A stretch of 64,000 nucleotides of DNA from Anolis sagrei (Eukaryota; Chordata; Lepidosauria; Squamata; Anolidae), in contig NC_090023.1 of assembly GCF_037176765.1 (NCBI RefSeq), positions 144,122,366-144,186,365 on the forward strand, in the 5' to 3' direction. The position numbers and the translations under genes are program-made. Numbering within the stretch: the stretch's first letter is position 1; each line of letters opens with the position of its first letter. Positions 13,301-24,059 of the stretch are shown piece after piece. The notes below the pieces were generated by a model that was not told the DNA's origin, searched no databases, and saw only the letters and a list, made by a program, of their open reading frames with translations.

Positions 13301-16300
13301 AGCCTTGGTTACTAAAACTTTTAAAGGTCTACATGAATTTCAAACAGAAATTGTCTTTGACAAATACACATGTAGTAAAATTACCTGAAACTTGGGGACT
13401 ATTCAAGTAATATGAAAGTACACTATTTTAAAAAATTGTTTACTATACTTACCAACGTTTCATTTTTAACCACTGCTTGAATCCAGCCAAAATCAACACT
13501 TTTAAATAGAACTGCAACAAACAAACCGTCTGGATAATATTCATGTTGAGATAAAGGAGCACCTTCTGGATAGGTCATTCTTATAGTGGTTTTAGAACCA
13601 ACATCATCTGCATATCCCTGAACTGGTGCACTATTTAATCTATAAAGTGAACAAACCGCATGAGTGAGTTACTTCGTAAGCAAATGGTTAAAGTATCACA
13701 TTTGTAAATGAAGTTTAGATTTACATTCAAAAATTAACATTATAAACATGAGGCTAACAAACCCTAAATGGTCTTAACTTGAATGCTATCCAACCCACAC
13801 TCAACAGAAATTACATATAGTAATTCCAAGAAGAAAAAATCTGGAACACTTTCAAATACAGACAGTCCCAAATTATTAACAAGGTAAGTTATGGAAGTCT
13901 GCTCTTAAGTTGAATTTCTATGTAAGTTGGAACAGGTACATTTTAAGGATAACTGCTGCAATATGCAAGCTTTGGATAGAATAGGGAAGGGTTAAATCCC
14001 CTGTGGTGTTTGTCTTGCTGTCTGTGCTCCTCCCTGTTCAAAACATTTTACCTCACTTTCTGTTCCTGTGATCATTGGATTTTTTTAAAAAATGGCTTGT
14101 TGTGGAAAGATGGATTGGTGATAAAGCTTCAGTGGAGACACCTTTTCCCCGTGATTACTCTTTCAGGAATGAATTTCCCTTCCAAGGGGTAGATTTCTCT
14201 CACTTCATGTTGTCTCACTCCTGTTCTTAACTATGAGTAGTTTATAAGTCAGATGTTTGTAATTCGGGGAGTGCCTGTACTAGCATTAATTCAAAATCTT
14301 AAAATGAAAAATAAAAGCTTAATATATACCTTATAACAATATCAAACTTATTCAAGACATATCCCAGTTCCAGTCCATGAAGTACTCCACCATTCCCAAC
14401 AACGACACAATGCTTACAGTGCTTTGACTGCAAGCCTTCTGGTAAATCGTACTCAGGCAAAAGTTCCAAAAGGTCTTTCAGTTTTTCTGAAAACTTGTGA
14501 AATCCAAAAGGTGGCTCATATTTGAAGATATCTTTGTGTGCATTTATATCTTTTCTTATAAAAGGAGATGCATTGATACTGTACTTCTCTCCAAATAACC
14601 TGTTCATCTCTTTCTTCACAAATGATGGCCGACATTGGGCTTGTAAAACTTGCGTGGCATACTTCTGTGTTCTCTATAACAAGACACAGTAGTTAAGTTA
14701 CACATAGTACAACATTCTAGGAGCACTCTAGCATAGACCAAGGACACGCTTTCAACAGTAATTGCAATAAACAAGCCAACATGTATTTTTCATCAGATAT
14801 TAGGTCATTCTTATAGGGGGTTTTGCACTGAATTCAGACCTGTATTTATTTTTTTCTCTTTCACATGTAGTTTTTATGATGAGGCTAATTGAATAATTAA
14901 TGCATTTACACACTGATATCAATAGAATCTAATGGATATAAGTGTGTAAATGCATTAATTATTTGATCAGCCTCATCGCAAAAACTACACGTGATAGAGA
15001 AAAAATAAACAAAGATCTGAATTCAGGGCAAAAACTCTATAAGAATGACCTAAAATAATATCTGATGGAAAATAATTGTTGGTTTGTGATTAATTAGATT
15101 CTATTCCTATAAGTGGCTAAATGCATTATTTGTTTGATTAGCCTAATTGCAAAAACTACACGTCAGAGAAAAAAGTAAACACAGATCTGAATTCGGCGCA
15201 AAATAACTCTGTAAGAATGACCTAAATTATATCTGATGAAAAATACTTGTTGGCTTGTGTTACACGAATATGATGTGAAATGTGCAGACTTTATAGTAGT
15301 CCACTGCAATGTACCATTTGTCGTATTTTTAAAAAGTTGATGTGATGGGAAAAAAACTAAAGACATATTTAAAATCAGCATAAACACTGATTTAAATTGC
15401 TACTCTCATTTCTGATGATTGCAAAAAGTTTGATCTCATTGGTTTGTGATATAAGACTCATTTTCATTTGTTCCTCACTCTGGTTTGATCTTTCTACATT
15501 CATTATTCTCTATATTTATATTTTATTTTATTTTGTGATGCAGGTCACCACATGGCATTTGCCCAGACACAGTTTGAAGTTAGAATATTGTTTAATTTGT
15601 AGTATTTTGTTTTTACTTTGTTTTCTTCTAATTTATTTACTTGCCCTTAAATTGGTTTTTTTGTTTTATTCTATTAATTTTATTCACGCCTACTGTATCT
15701 GGTAATTATAAGCTTCAGGTTTTTTTAAAAAAAAATGACTGCTAGAAAAACTTACAAAAACAGTATTTCAAATATTACTTCCCACCCATATCTATTTTTC
15801 CTTTGGAAAAAAATGGATGCATTATGTTATTTACATTTCATTTTTTCTGATCAAATTAATTTCTGACAGTTTAAATCAAAAGAATAACACAGTGGCATTT
15901 CTGGTCATATACATGGGTATGTCTATATAGAGGCATTTGGTCAGTAATGTGCAGGACTTTTACAACTTTAAGATGCATCTCTCATAAGTCTAACAAATAT
16001 AAAGTCGCCATTATAGCCACTTCTGGAAACTGATAGCGCTAACTGAAATCTCTTTCATAAGGTTCTTTGAGAAAGAGGGACACAGTGTGATCATTAATTT
16101 GGAGGCATGTTCCAACTGTTGGTTCATCTCTCCAAAAAATGAGAGATCCAGGAGATGCACACAAACAACCCAAAAACCCTACCTAGGTCAAGAGGACTAT
16201 GATAACTGATCACAACCAAGGAGAAAGGAATTATAGGACAAAGTACACCAGGTTACCCTGCTATACACCTACTGTTAATGGACACTAAGCCAGGAAAACA

Positions 16301-19300
16301 CACTCTCTTTTCTTCTCTATTTTTGTAATAACAATCAAAGCTATTGTACAACAAGCAACCTTCACATCTTTTTGAATCAGGAGTTTAATCACTGTCTGCT
16401 TTTCACATCAATATGAGAGATCATGAGAACTATCCTCAAAACATTTAAAGATTGTAGACTGAAATTAATGTCTAATATATTGGGTGAAGGAAGAGTAAAT
16501 TTAAACTACGTAAGTGGACAAATGACATAGTAATGTGAAACACTTGAAGCGTTATTTTAAAATGGTAAGATCAAGTATTTTCGTCTTGTGAGTAAAAATG
16601 ATTTTTTTAAAAGAGACTGGATTGTTTTGGGAAAGTGGAACTGTTTTGGCTGGCAGAAATAGCTAACTGAAACCTACTGGAATAATAACAGAGTCTAAAA
16701 GCTGGTCTATGTCATATCTACACTGCTTTGGAGGAGGCACTGAAGAGACAGAGGTATTGTATTCCAAAATGTAACCTCTGCAAGTTAAAACTGCAGAAAT
16801 GTGTCCAAGAACCAAGCAAATGAAACAAGAGAATTGATGGAAGTTACAGTATCTGATATGGAAGACCAAAGAGTCAGCCAAAAATTGGAAGATTGTGAAG
16901 ACATGAGATTTGCGTCCAGACTGAGAAGATCTGGGAGTCTTGAGTGATGCTAGAGGAGCCGGGAGAGGAAGATGAGAACATTGGAAATAACAGATTGCAT
17001 GACTAACATGCAATGTGGAAGATGGTAGAGGGTTTGAGAAGACAAACAAGAATGGCATCTATGGAAAAATGTTTCCTCCACCTCGCAATTTTATGTAATT
17101 TGAAAATTTATGCTCCAATTGGGCATTTTCAGCGATTTCACAATAAATTCAAGATGAATTTATGTATGAAAAGCAAAGAAATATAGTCTGGTTTTCCTAG
17201 ATTTGAGATTTTACTGTCGAGACTCACTAATTAATGTTGGTTTAAGGAAGTGGTTCTCAACCTGTGGGTCCTCAGATGTTTTGGCCTTCAGCTCCCAGAA
17301 ATCCTAACAGGTGGCAAGCTGGCTGGGATTTCTGAGAGTTGTAGGCCAAAACACCTGGAGATCCACAGGTTGAGAACCACTGGTTTAAGGCAATCATCCA
17401 TGACCCTATGGGAGAGTGCAATATTTACTTAAGAGGGCCTGATACTCAGGGACCTTGACCTCTCCTCTTTGGCTTCCCAACCCCTTTGAATCCTGGAGAG
17501 GAATAAAAAGGCAAAAAAAAGTGAAGGGAGCACTTAATTTTATGAAAGGTCAGTGATAAACTGCAATAAAGTAGTAAGTGTTGAGTTGATAACTGGTAAC
17601 AGTTTAAAATACTGAATGGAAGAATTTGACATTTTTTCTTTGTGGATGAATGAGAGACATAGTCAATGTTACAACAGTTTGACTTCAAGTGGGAAAATGA
17701 GAAGGGTTAAATTGATTATTTTAATAGAAGAAGAAGCAAGGTATTATCAACTGTTTTAAAGTCTAAGTTAGAGAAGGTAATATTTAATTAAAATATGTGA
17801 AAATTATTATTGTTTAATACATAAAATAAATACATAAAAGGAATTCATGAACTTTCTATAGGGATTATACTTATAAGCATGCAAGATTTAATTTGGAATA
17901 CAAATTATTGTTATTTTTTGTGAAATCATGTGAGAGAAGTATTGATGCTTCTTATGGTTTGTTTTGGTTTAAATAACCACAGAAGAGAAGATGTGATGTG
18001 GCTTTTATTTTTGTTCTTGTTTTTCCATTTGTATCTATCTCTCTTGTACTCATTTTTTTCTTTCTTGTCTTATATATTGTTGCTATCCTATTTTGTACAT
18101 TTGTACTTAAATACGTTTTTAAAAGAATTAGCTACTGGAAACTTTACATTAAAGGACACAGTATATCAACCACAGTACAATAAATTTTGCTTTAGCAAAC
18201 ATACTTGTCTCCTACTTTTATTTCTAATTTTGCTCACATAATTGCCTAATTTTTATCAGTGCCATTATGTCCCTTTATCTGGACATGAATTACTGGTGAT
18301 CAGTTACTGGAAACACAATGGATCTGAAAGTTCAAGTCATTTAGTTGGGTTGTGTTTTTAACTGGTGTAATGTAACTAAAACCTATCCCAAAGCCTGTCA
18401 AAGAGAGAAGTATTAAGATGGCACACATAACCAACCTTCACATGTGCTGTGTTCACATAATGAATCCTTGTCATGTCACAGTCCTCTGAATCAAACCTTA
18501 ACTTGATCATGTAAATGAAGCAAAGACCAATTACCATTACCACGACATGCCTAAAAATAAAGTTAGCAAATGTTACATATCTAAAAGTAAACTTACATTG
18601 CACATGGAAGCATCTATTATAAAGTGACCTATATATTTTACTAATACTTAATTAACAACTCAGAAAAAGAAAACATGTTTAGTAGTATGCATATTCACAT
18701 TTTCTTTCATTGCATGTTTTTATGTAATTTTCTGGAACAGAAAATTTAGTATTTTTAACTATTTTTTTGCAAACTATTCTGATTCATTTAAACATGTTTA
18801 AGTAATCAGGCATTCAGTTTCTCTCTGCCTTCCTTCCCCACATATATGGTTTGTTTTGTCCCTTGAGGTACTTTCTAGCCCCTGGGGAGTGGGGAGATCT
18901 GACAAGATATGTGGTACTCTGCATGTAAAAGAAGTGCTATGCAAAGTAGAAAAAACAGCCCACTTGCACAAGTAAAGCAGGAATTGTCAAGTAAATGGGG
19001 AGTGAGTTTTCCGGGCTGTATGGCCATGTTCCAGAAGCAGGCTTTTAAGCTGCAAGGCTATTCAGTGCTAATCAAGGTGGTCAACTGCAACATTCACACT
19101 TTTCTCAAGCAAACAAGAGTTATTTCTCCCACCCTGGACATTCCACAGATATATAAACTCCACTTGCCTAGTTCCCAACAAACCTCACAACCTCTGAGGA
19201 TGTCTGCCATAGTTGTGGGTGAAACGTCAGGAGAGAGTGCTTTTGGAACATGGCCATAGAACCCAGAAAACTCACAGCAACCCATACATGATATCGTTTT

Positions 19301-21029
19301 TGTGAATTTAGAAAGCCACTTGGGAAATACATCTGGCAGATTGATCTTAAACATACTCTTGAATCCAACATGCCTTTGGATTGCGTGGTTTTAATTAATT
19401 GGTTTTAAAATTATGAAGTTTTAATTATTTGGTTATAATGTATATGTTTTGTTTTATCCTATGTATGCATATGTGGCATCAAATTGTGCCTTTTTTGTGA
19501 GCCACCTTCAGGGTGAGAAGGGTGGAATATAAATGCAGTAAATAAATAAATACTTATCCAGATGCAAATTGGATGATGAACATCATAAGAACTTGCTGCC
19601 ACATGTGCTGATCTGAACTGTCACATTATCATAAGTGGAACTGTGTTTTGTCACTTTCAATATTTACTCACTTTTACAATGAATCTGGTTATATCAGTAA
19701 CACACTCAAGCTGTATCACTTCCTGAAATACTTTAAACTTAAAAAGTAACAAAATCAGTTCCCTTTTATTCCAGGATGTGCAGGGTTTTGTAGGAAATGT
19801 GCTAAGCTCATCACACCAGTGAATTATACCCAGCAGATTTTCTACATAATAGAACAACTCTCATGTATGTTTTCAGGTATGTGGTCCTATAAGAAGTTTT
19901 CAGGGGATAAGTATCACATTCCCAGCCTCTAATATGCTGCAATTCAATACCAAAACAGCTAAAAAACCACTAATTCCTTTCCCTGCTAACAACCAAGTTC
20001 CCACAAACACTATTGCACAAGTTTATGGATGCTTTCCAAATTTCAAAGTAACAGTAAGAAAGTGTTCTTGGTTAAGTTGGACATAAATGGATGCAATGCA
20101 CAGAACTACTTTTAAACAGCTGGTATGCAGGTAAAATCAGATATGCAATCAGGTGAAACAGGAATATTGGTATAGAGTTATTATATATCTCAAAGCATTA
20201 CAACCACTAAAAGATTAATAAAATATCAGGACCAAAATACTTTAGTTGTGGAGACAGTCTAATGATTAAAGTCTATTGATTAAAGATACTAGGTGACAGT
20301 AAGATGGAGAAAAATACAGCACAATGGAGGCAGAGCAAGTGAAAAGATGCATAGAGATGACAGCTGCATTCAGTTGTTATGTTAAACTGTCTTTTAGCAA
20401 GATGTAAACAAAACTAATCTTTACCTGGAGATGTTTCATAGTTTTCTCTCTTCTTCCAGCATAGCCAGGAAAAAGGTTCTGAAGTGTTTTGTGGTTTTGC
20501 TGTGTCATAGAAATCTGGACATTGGCCCAACATTACCTTTTAAAAAACGTAACTAACTTGAGAAGAACAAAAAGGGGGGAAAGGGAACACTGAGGGCCTT
20601 TCCAGACAGGCCCTATATCCCAGGATCTGATCCCAGGTTTTCTGTTTATCCCAGATTGTCTGGCTGTGCTGACTCATATAATTCAGTTCAAAGCAGAAAA
20701 CCTGGGATCAGAGCTTGAGACACAGGGCTTGTCTGGAAGGACCCTGACAGAAAAACCGATAAAGCAAATAGGAAAATGAAAGAAGCATATTGTTAAAACT
20801 AAAGATAACAAAAATCTAGCCGTTAGACTTGTATTTCCTGCTCGTAACTAACAACATTGTGCTAAAATTCTAAGACTTTATACTTGATAGCACTAACACA
20901 GACACTTACTTGAAAGTACCTTTTGAAAACCCACTTGGCCTTTTCATCTTCATGAATAACTATGTTAGAGCATGGCAGAGAAGGCACACATTTCTTTCTC
21001 AGGTGAAGAGAGGTATTTTCACTCGGCAT
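7058..21029 (-). CDS. ST3GAL5: ST3GAL5, lactosylceramide alpha-2,3-sialyltransferase (GM3 synthase), six coding exons
   Basis: This enzyme moves sialic acid from CMP-sialic acid to lactosylceramide to make ganglioside GM3; it is a type II membrane protein of the Golgi. Six coding exons (20920-21029, 18436-18550, 14330-14673, 13453-13639, 8573-8731, 7058-7321) have GT/AG borders and join in phase to 393 codons including the stop, 392 aa. A short cytosolic tail (1-37) is followed by a membrane anchor at about 38-54, a stem with a sequon at N109, sialylmotif L at about 161-206 (Cys164), motif S at about 308-331 (Cys322), HYYD at 342-345 and the VS motif H358-x4-E363. The start MPSE matches the second start known in the human gene; no upstream in-frame ATG was found in exon 1. 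The end is unusual: after DLSGGI the protein reads LCTYCNKSS, whereas human ends DREF. Identity rests on near-identity to the remembered human protein across all exons. Confidence 0.96.
7425..7635 (+). repeat. LINE 3' tail in ST3GAL5 last intron
   Basis: A T-rich tract passes into gagctgctttgagtctcc..gataaagcaggatataaataaac and an AAAC/AAAT run, the tail type seen after L2 elements here. Confidence 0.6.
8165..8467 (-). repeat. tRNA-type SINE in ST3GAL5 last intron
   Basis: Same family as 1638-1965 and 25293-25620. The tRNA-like head is at the right end (ccctggtgatgtagtggg on minus) with B box ..gattcgaat.., and the body contains catgcaaatgtgagtagatc (minus). Confidence 0.8.
8573..8731 (-). 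CDS. ST3GAL5: ST3GAL5 coding exon 5
   Basis: 53 codons, phase 0 on both sides, encoding [17 protein letters not shown], then [19 protein letters not shown] and FWGWDQ. The acceptor is AATTTAG|CCA and the donor GATCAG|GTCTGT. Confidence 0.95.
9066..9523. mobile_element. Putative TIR element with inverted 'TAATAGT' ends
   Basis: Left end ccatatttcattgtgtaat and right end attatgtgatgaactacag are imperfect inverted copies, and ggtgtgact.ttatg is repeated internally near 9126 and 9474. No coding capacity. The family is not recognised. Confidence 0.35.
9530..10185. other. No gene or clear repeat seen (ST3GAL5 intron)
   Basis: Intronic sequence between coding exons 4 and 5; short open frames show no family features. 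Confidence 0.5.
10190..11045 (+). mobile_element. BovB/RTE LINE fragment, reverse transcriptase C-terminal part
   Basis: Reads [20 protein letters not shown], then [18 protein letters not shown] in one frame (the YxDD box is YTDD), and frame-shifted remains of the downstream [20 protein letters not shown] segment to 11.0 kb. At least two frame changes; inactive, 5'-truncated and 3'-diverged. Confidence 0.85.
11050..12520. other. No gene or clear repeat seen (ST3GAL5 intron)
   Basis: Intronic; no exon-like or repeat-border signals recognised. Confidence 0.5.
12522..12757 (+). mobile_element. BovB/RTE LINE 3' end with readable target duplication
   Basis: Encodes ..[18 protein letters not shown].., then [20 protein letters not shown], the known C-terminus of BovB, ending in a CAA repeat tail. 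AAAAACATAC stands on both sides (12512-12521 and 12758-12767), so this 5'-truncated copy inserted as a unit. Confidence 0.88.
12777..12821. repeat. Perfect 16-bp inverted repeat hairpin
   Basis: TTGTGATAAAGGTATT and AATACCTTTATCACAA enclose 13 bases, just right of the BovB copy. It could be a minimal foldback element; no flanking duplication was identified. Confidence 0.7.
13087..13291. mobile_element. TIR-bearing MITE (TGCATCTACACTGTAGAATTAA family)
   Basis: Ends TGCATCTACACTGTAGAATT and AATTCTGTAGTGTAGATGCA are inverted repeats. Interior pieces (gccatggctcaatgctatgg) recur at 22265-22335 and 56512-56702. hAT-like by general form only. Confidence 0.65.
13453..13639 (-). CDS. ST3GAL5: ST3GAL5 coding exon 4 (second half of sialylmotif L)
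   Basis: Encodes LNSAPVQGY, then [26 protein letters not shown] and KNETL. The acceptor is TTATAG|A and the donor ACGTTG|GTAAGT; 187 bp restores phase 0. Confidence 0.95.
13859..14277. mobile_element. Tc1/mariner-like MITE (CAGGCAGTCCC family)
   Basis: Ends CAGACAGTCCCAAATTA and ATTCGGGGAGTGCCTG are inverted, with TA at both borders; the interior carries gttcttaagttgaatt/taagttggaacaggtac blocks. It sits between coding exons 3 and 4 of ST3GAL5. Confidence 0.65.
14330..14673 (-). CDS. ST3GAL5: ST3GAL5 coding exon 3 (stem and first half of sialylmotif L)
   Basis: Encodes residues 76-190, from [11 protein letters not shown] through [16 protein letters not shown] to DIVIR. The acceptor is TTATAG|AGA and the donor ATAAG|GTATAT. 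A three-armed inverted repeat begins about 100 bp upstream of the acceptor. Confidence 0.95.
14773..15262. repeat. Three-armed inverted/direct repeat in ST3GAL5 intron
   Basis: A roughly 150-bp arm (14773-14935) is followed by its inverted copy (14940-15085) and then by a direct repeat of that copy (15090-15262). Shared blocks are aagaatgacctaa, agatctgaattc, gcaaaaactacacgt and taaatgcatta. The outer ends (acaagccaacatg / ..cttgttggcttgt) are inverted. Probably a foldback MITE with one arm duplicated. Confidence 0.75.
15265..17245. other. No gene or clear repeat seen (ST3GAL5 intron)
   Basis: T-rich around 15.4-15.7 kb; open frames there are hydrophobic low-complexity products of T-rich DNA and were not called. 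Confidence 0.5.
17248..17382. mobile_element. 135-bp hAT-type MITE with perfect 8-bp target duplication
   Basis: TIRs AGTGGTTCTCAACCTGTGG and CCACAGGTTGAGAACCACT are near-perfect; GTTTAAGG flanks both sides (17240-17247, 17383-17390). The TIR and 8-bp duplication are typical of hAT elements. Sister copy at 26861-26986. Confidence 0.9.
17391..18430. other. No gene seen (ST3GAL5 intron)
   Basis: AT-rich; the 17930-18241 open frame is a T-rich hydrophobic artefact. Confidence 0.5.
18436..18550 (-). CDS. ST3GAL5: ST3GAL5 coding exon 2 (membrane anchor)
   Basis: It encodes the hydrophobic anchor ([17 protein letters not shown]) and the conserved CDM..HYV..HVK stretch at the start of the stem. 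The acceptor is TTTTTAG|G and the donor AAG|GTTGGT. It is phase 2 in and phase 0 out. Confidence 0.9.
19000..19289 (+). mobile_element. Penelope-like repeat copy A with hammerhead-like core
   Basis: Shares 25840-26053, 52065-52349 and 58618-58858: cattcacac..caagag, tcccaccctggacattccac, agatatataaac, the ribozyme-like core, and ..gaacatggccata.. ends. This copy also begins with an inverted piece of its own end (gggctgtatggccatgttcc), an arrangement often seen in Penelope long repeats. No enzyme segment is present, so the family is inferred. Confidence 0.6.
19194..19228 (+). ncRNA. Hammerhead-ribozyme-like core, copy A
   Basis: CTGAGGA, a wobble-paired stem II, then GAAACGTC. The three bases before and after (CCT / AGG) can pair as stem I. 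One extra T lies between the CUGANGA box and stem II. Confidence 0.45.
19380..19556 (+). repeat. LINE 3' tail
   Basis: T-rich stretch, then gtgagccaccttcagggtga, gaagggtggaatataaatgc and AATAAATA repeats. Confidence 0.6.
20594..20744. mobile_element. PIF/Harbinger-like MITE (GGGCCTTTCCAGACAGG family)
   Basis: Near-palindromic 151 bp with TIRs GGGCCTTTCCAGACAGG and CTTGTCTGGAAGGACCC, flanked by TGA on both sides (20591-20593, 20745-20747). Three-base TNA duplications are typical of Harbinger elements. A second copy, split by a LINE, is at 56785-57827. Confidence 0.75.
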
Positions 21030-21031
21030 TG
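20920..21031 (-). CDS. ST3GAL5: ST3GAL5 coding exon 1 (start codon)
   Basis: The acceptor is CACAG before CA-ATG; the ATG is 21029-21027. It encodes [10 protein letters not shown] through WVFK and two bases of Arg37. The donor AAAAG|GTACTT keeps phase with the next exon. A second GT lies nine bases downstream (TTTCAA|GTAAGT) and looks stronger, but it would break the frame to the 18.5-kb exon. Confidence 0.85.
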
Positions 21032-21504
21032 CTGTGAAAGGAAGCACTTTCTGGTAAAAAGGTACTTATCACACTCTTAAAAAGAAAAAAAAACCCTCAC
21101 CCTAACAATGAATTGATACCCTCATATTTCCCACTGTCTGAAAACAGCCCATTTCTCTTAGTAATGATGAAAATGTAATTATATTTAAGAGACCTCTATT
21201 TCCCTCTGAATTGTATTGGCAGGAAACACAAACTATTATGGATACAGGCCTCAGTTTTCCATTCAGAATGACGCTTCACTACGTAGGACTAAAAAAAGCC
21301 CCAGAGAACAGCAGCAATGTAGTGCAAGCAATAATGAGTAAGATGGGTCAATGACCTACTCATTATAAGGCAGCTTTGTATATGCACTTTAATGCCAAGA
21401 GCTCCTGCATAAAATAAATTATGAGACAAGGAGATACTAGATTAACCCTCTAAAATACTAAACTTTAACATTAAATACAAACATTGTACCGCCAAATGCA
21501 TTAA

Positions 21505-21735
21505 GATCATAAAGCCGGAAGAGACAACATTGTTCATTTAGTTCAACTGCCTGCCATGCAGGAAAAACACAATCAAAGTACCTCTGACAGATGGCCATCC
21601 AGCCCTTGTTTAAAAACCTCCAAAGAAGGAAGTTCCACTACACTCTGAGGCAGAGAGTTCCACTATGGAACAACAGTCACAGTCATTCAAGTTTTAGCAC
21701 CTCGCTTTCCAAGTAAGGACACAATGTGCCATCCC
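21505..21735 (-). mobile_element. CR1 LINE 3' fragment
   Basis: cagatggccatccagccctt, aaaacctccaaagaaggaag and gaggcagagagttccactat are the antisense of the CR1 C-terminal and 3' UTR region, as in the fuller copy at 29934-30620. Confidence 0.8.
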
Positions 21736-21769
21736 TAAGGCAACCCTATCACAGAATGTTTTTTGTCAA

Positions 21770-21885
21770 GATTTACTCAAAGAGGATTTGCCTTTGTCTT
21801 CCTCTGAGGCTGAGAGCGTGTGACTTATCTAAAATCACCCAGTGGGTTCAGAGCCATAGTCCAAGCTTCAAACCACTACCCCACA
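21770..21885 (-). repeat. tRNA-derived SINE fragment (MIR-like)
   Basis: gatttgcctttgtcttcctc, tgaggctgagagcgtgtgac and cacccagtgggttca, ending ..caaaccactac. Related copies lie at 35662-35930, 37945-38165 and 55945-56120. Confidence 0.65.
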
Positions 21886-21944
21886 CTTTCTGAATTCCTT
21901 CCCCCTCTTCCTATTTCCCCCTTTTCTTCCTTTTTCTCATTCTC

Positions 21945-22000
21945 TTCCTTCATTCCTTCCTTCCTTCCTTCTCTCTACTCTCTACCTACCTTTCCCCCCT
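21945..22000. repeat. Pyrimidine-rich TTCC tract
   Basis: Runs of TTCC and CT within a longer C/T-rich stretch from about 21.89 to 22.02 kb. Confidence 0.8.
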
Positions 22001-22264
22001 TCTTTTTCTCCTTCACTCTCAGGCTCTATTTGAAGGCTGAGATAGAGTCCACCAACTATGGGGGGCATGAAATTATGTCCTGCACCACAAAAATTGGGAA
22101 TCTGTCCCCTGCCCCCAGATCAGAGGTGGTCAAGTCCAGAGCAAACCTTCTCCAGAGAGAAGTGAAGGAAGGAATCAGCCCCCATCTGCCCCGCTGCAAT
22201 ATGGTATCTTCTTCTCTAAAAGCGATTGCTGTTTCTCCGCTACCCTTGCTGGCCACATTTCCAC

Positions 22265-22335
22265 TGTAGAATTGATGCAGTTTGACCCCACTCAAACTAC
22301 CATGGTTCATTGCTGTGGAATTGTGGATGGTGTTG
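22265..22335. repeat. Partial TGCATCTACACTG-family MITE
   Basis: ccactgtagaattgatgcag, tttgaccccactcaaactac and catggttcattgctgtgg match one arm of 13087-13291. Confidence 0.6.
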
Positions 22336-22339
22336 GTTG

Positions 22340-24055
22340 ACAAGGTACAAAGGCCGCCAAAGGGCTAGGGCTTTTTCTCCAGTGGTCGGCCCCTCACCTG
22401 TCTGCCAGGAAGGCAGGCAGGAGAAGAGCTGATGGGTGGCTGAGCCTATGGAAAAGGCCCACAGGTGGTGAGGAGGCACCTGAGGCAAGCAAAGGGGAGG
22501 GAAAGAGGTACACCGGTGGCAGGGAAGCAGACGGGGCAAGTGAAGGCAAGGAAAAGAGGTGTGCAGATGGAGTGGATGCTACTGAGGCATGCAAAGTTGA
22601 GGAAAAGGGGGTCTCGGGCAGTGGGGAGTTGGCAGTACTCAGCAGGTTGCACCAATGGCTTATGCTGGTCATATGAGGCCTGTGGGTCGTATGTTGTGCA
22701 GGCCTGCTTTAAAGGCATTTCCACAACAGACAGAACAAGATCAAATCCAATTATTTATACTCACCTGATTTAAATAATAGTTGATTAGCTTTTGAGTGAG
22801 AAAACTGACATAGAAGAGATCTTGATATTAATTAGCATTAACCCAAGGTTAGCCAAACTCCTAAGAGATTTAATTTTTCACTTTATACATTTCCCCAGAA
22901 AAGTGCACATGCTGAATGAAATGTCTGTTGATTCAAAACTAGAATGTGAAAACCAATAATATTTTTTGAAGGCATAGCCACTAAGACATTTTAAAAAACC
23001 ACACCAAGCCTTATTTATCATGCTTGATCAGAAAGCAAGGGCTTTCCATTTCAGTTAATTGTCACACAAAACAATGGTTGCAACCAAATGCCTGTGATTA
23101 GCATATTTAAAGTCCTAGATATTTTTCTTTGAAGGAAGATGGAGGAAAGGGGTTTAGAAAAGAGCATTTGATTTTACACACAGAGGGGATGGGATGGGAG
23201 ATTGGAAAGAAAGTGAAAATGTCTAGAAAGTCATTTTTTAAAAGGCTAAAAAGAATGATAGAAACTCAAAGATTAAAAGGGAAATAACCGCACAAGTTAT
23301 CAATTTGCCAATTTCTACTTTAGCTGTTTTCTTTCTAATATTTATTTGAACTATCACTCCATAAGAGATAGTGACACTGGTGATAAAGATGTTAAATAAG
23401 AGTTTCCTGCCCAAACTTACCCCTCCTATCCAGAAGTCAAAAAGTAGTAAACTATAGCAAGGAACCATCTGAAAGTATATTTTGAATGTTGAATTCAACC
23501 CACCTAACATAAATCCAATACCATATTAAAACACCTCTGGGATAATATGTTTGCCATGCAATATTCATTACCAACTATGTCTTTCTGTTTTAAAATTTCT
23601 CTAACAATAAACTTTTAAAAATGTCTCATACTCTTAGTCTGTCTGTGATCTTGTCAATAGTTCCTAAAGCTAATTAGAAGAGAAAGCAAGGTAGTATTAA
23701 TTGTCTCTTTGCCAACAAAATAATCAGTCAAGGTTGTTTCAGTACAGTTCCAAACCTAAAGTCAAACTGGAAGGGAATAAGTCACTTTAACTAAAGAGAA
23801 TCAGCAGCTGGGCCTAACACAATTCTTTCAACGCTCTCATCAAATAAAAAGATCGAGTTATGTGAAGGTGATTTCACATCCCAAAAAACAGGCTGGAAGA
23901 ATGCTCCTGCAGCTTCAGCTGGAGCCTAGCATTGTGACAGGGGCCCTGACACTAAGAGTCAAAGGTATCAGAACAAGTTCCCATCTCTAACTTATATTGA
24001 CTTGGTCAGCTTTAGTGTTGGACAGATAAAGTATTGGATAAAGATAAAGAATACA
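22340..24055. other. No gene seen; upstream intron of ST3GAL5
   Basis: A moderately GC-rich part (22.34-22.70 kb) holds overlapping open frames on both strands without recognisable domains. The rest is AT-rich and featureless. Confidence 0.45.
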
Positions 24056-24059
24056 GACC

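Noticed and set aside
17930-18241. 103-codon hydrophobic open frame resembling a membrane protein
   Set aside because: It comes from T-rich intron sequence (Phe/Leu-rich by composition), with no family match or splice context.
22394-22773. Overlapping open frames on both strands in a GC-rich intron part
   Set aside because: Frames overlap in several phases with low-complexity composition; no exon borders or domains.
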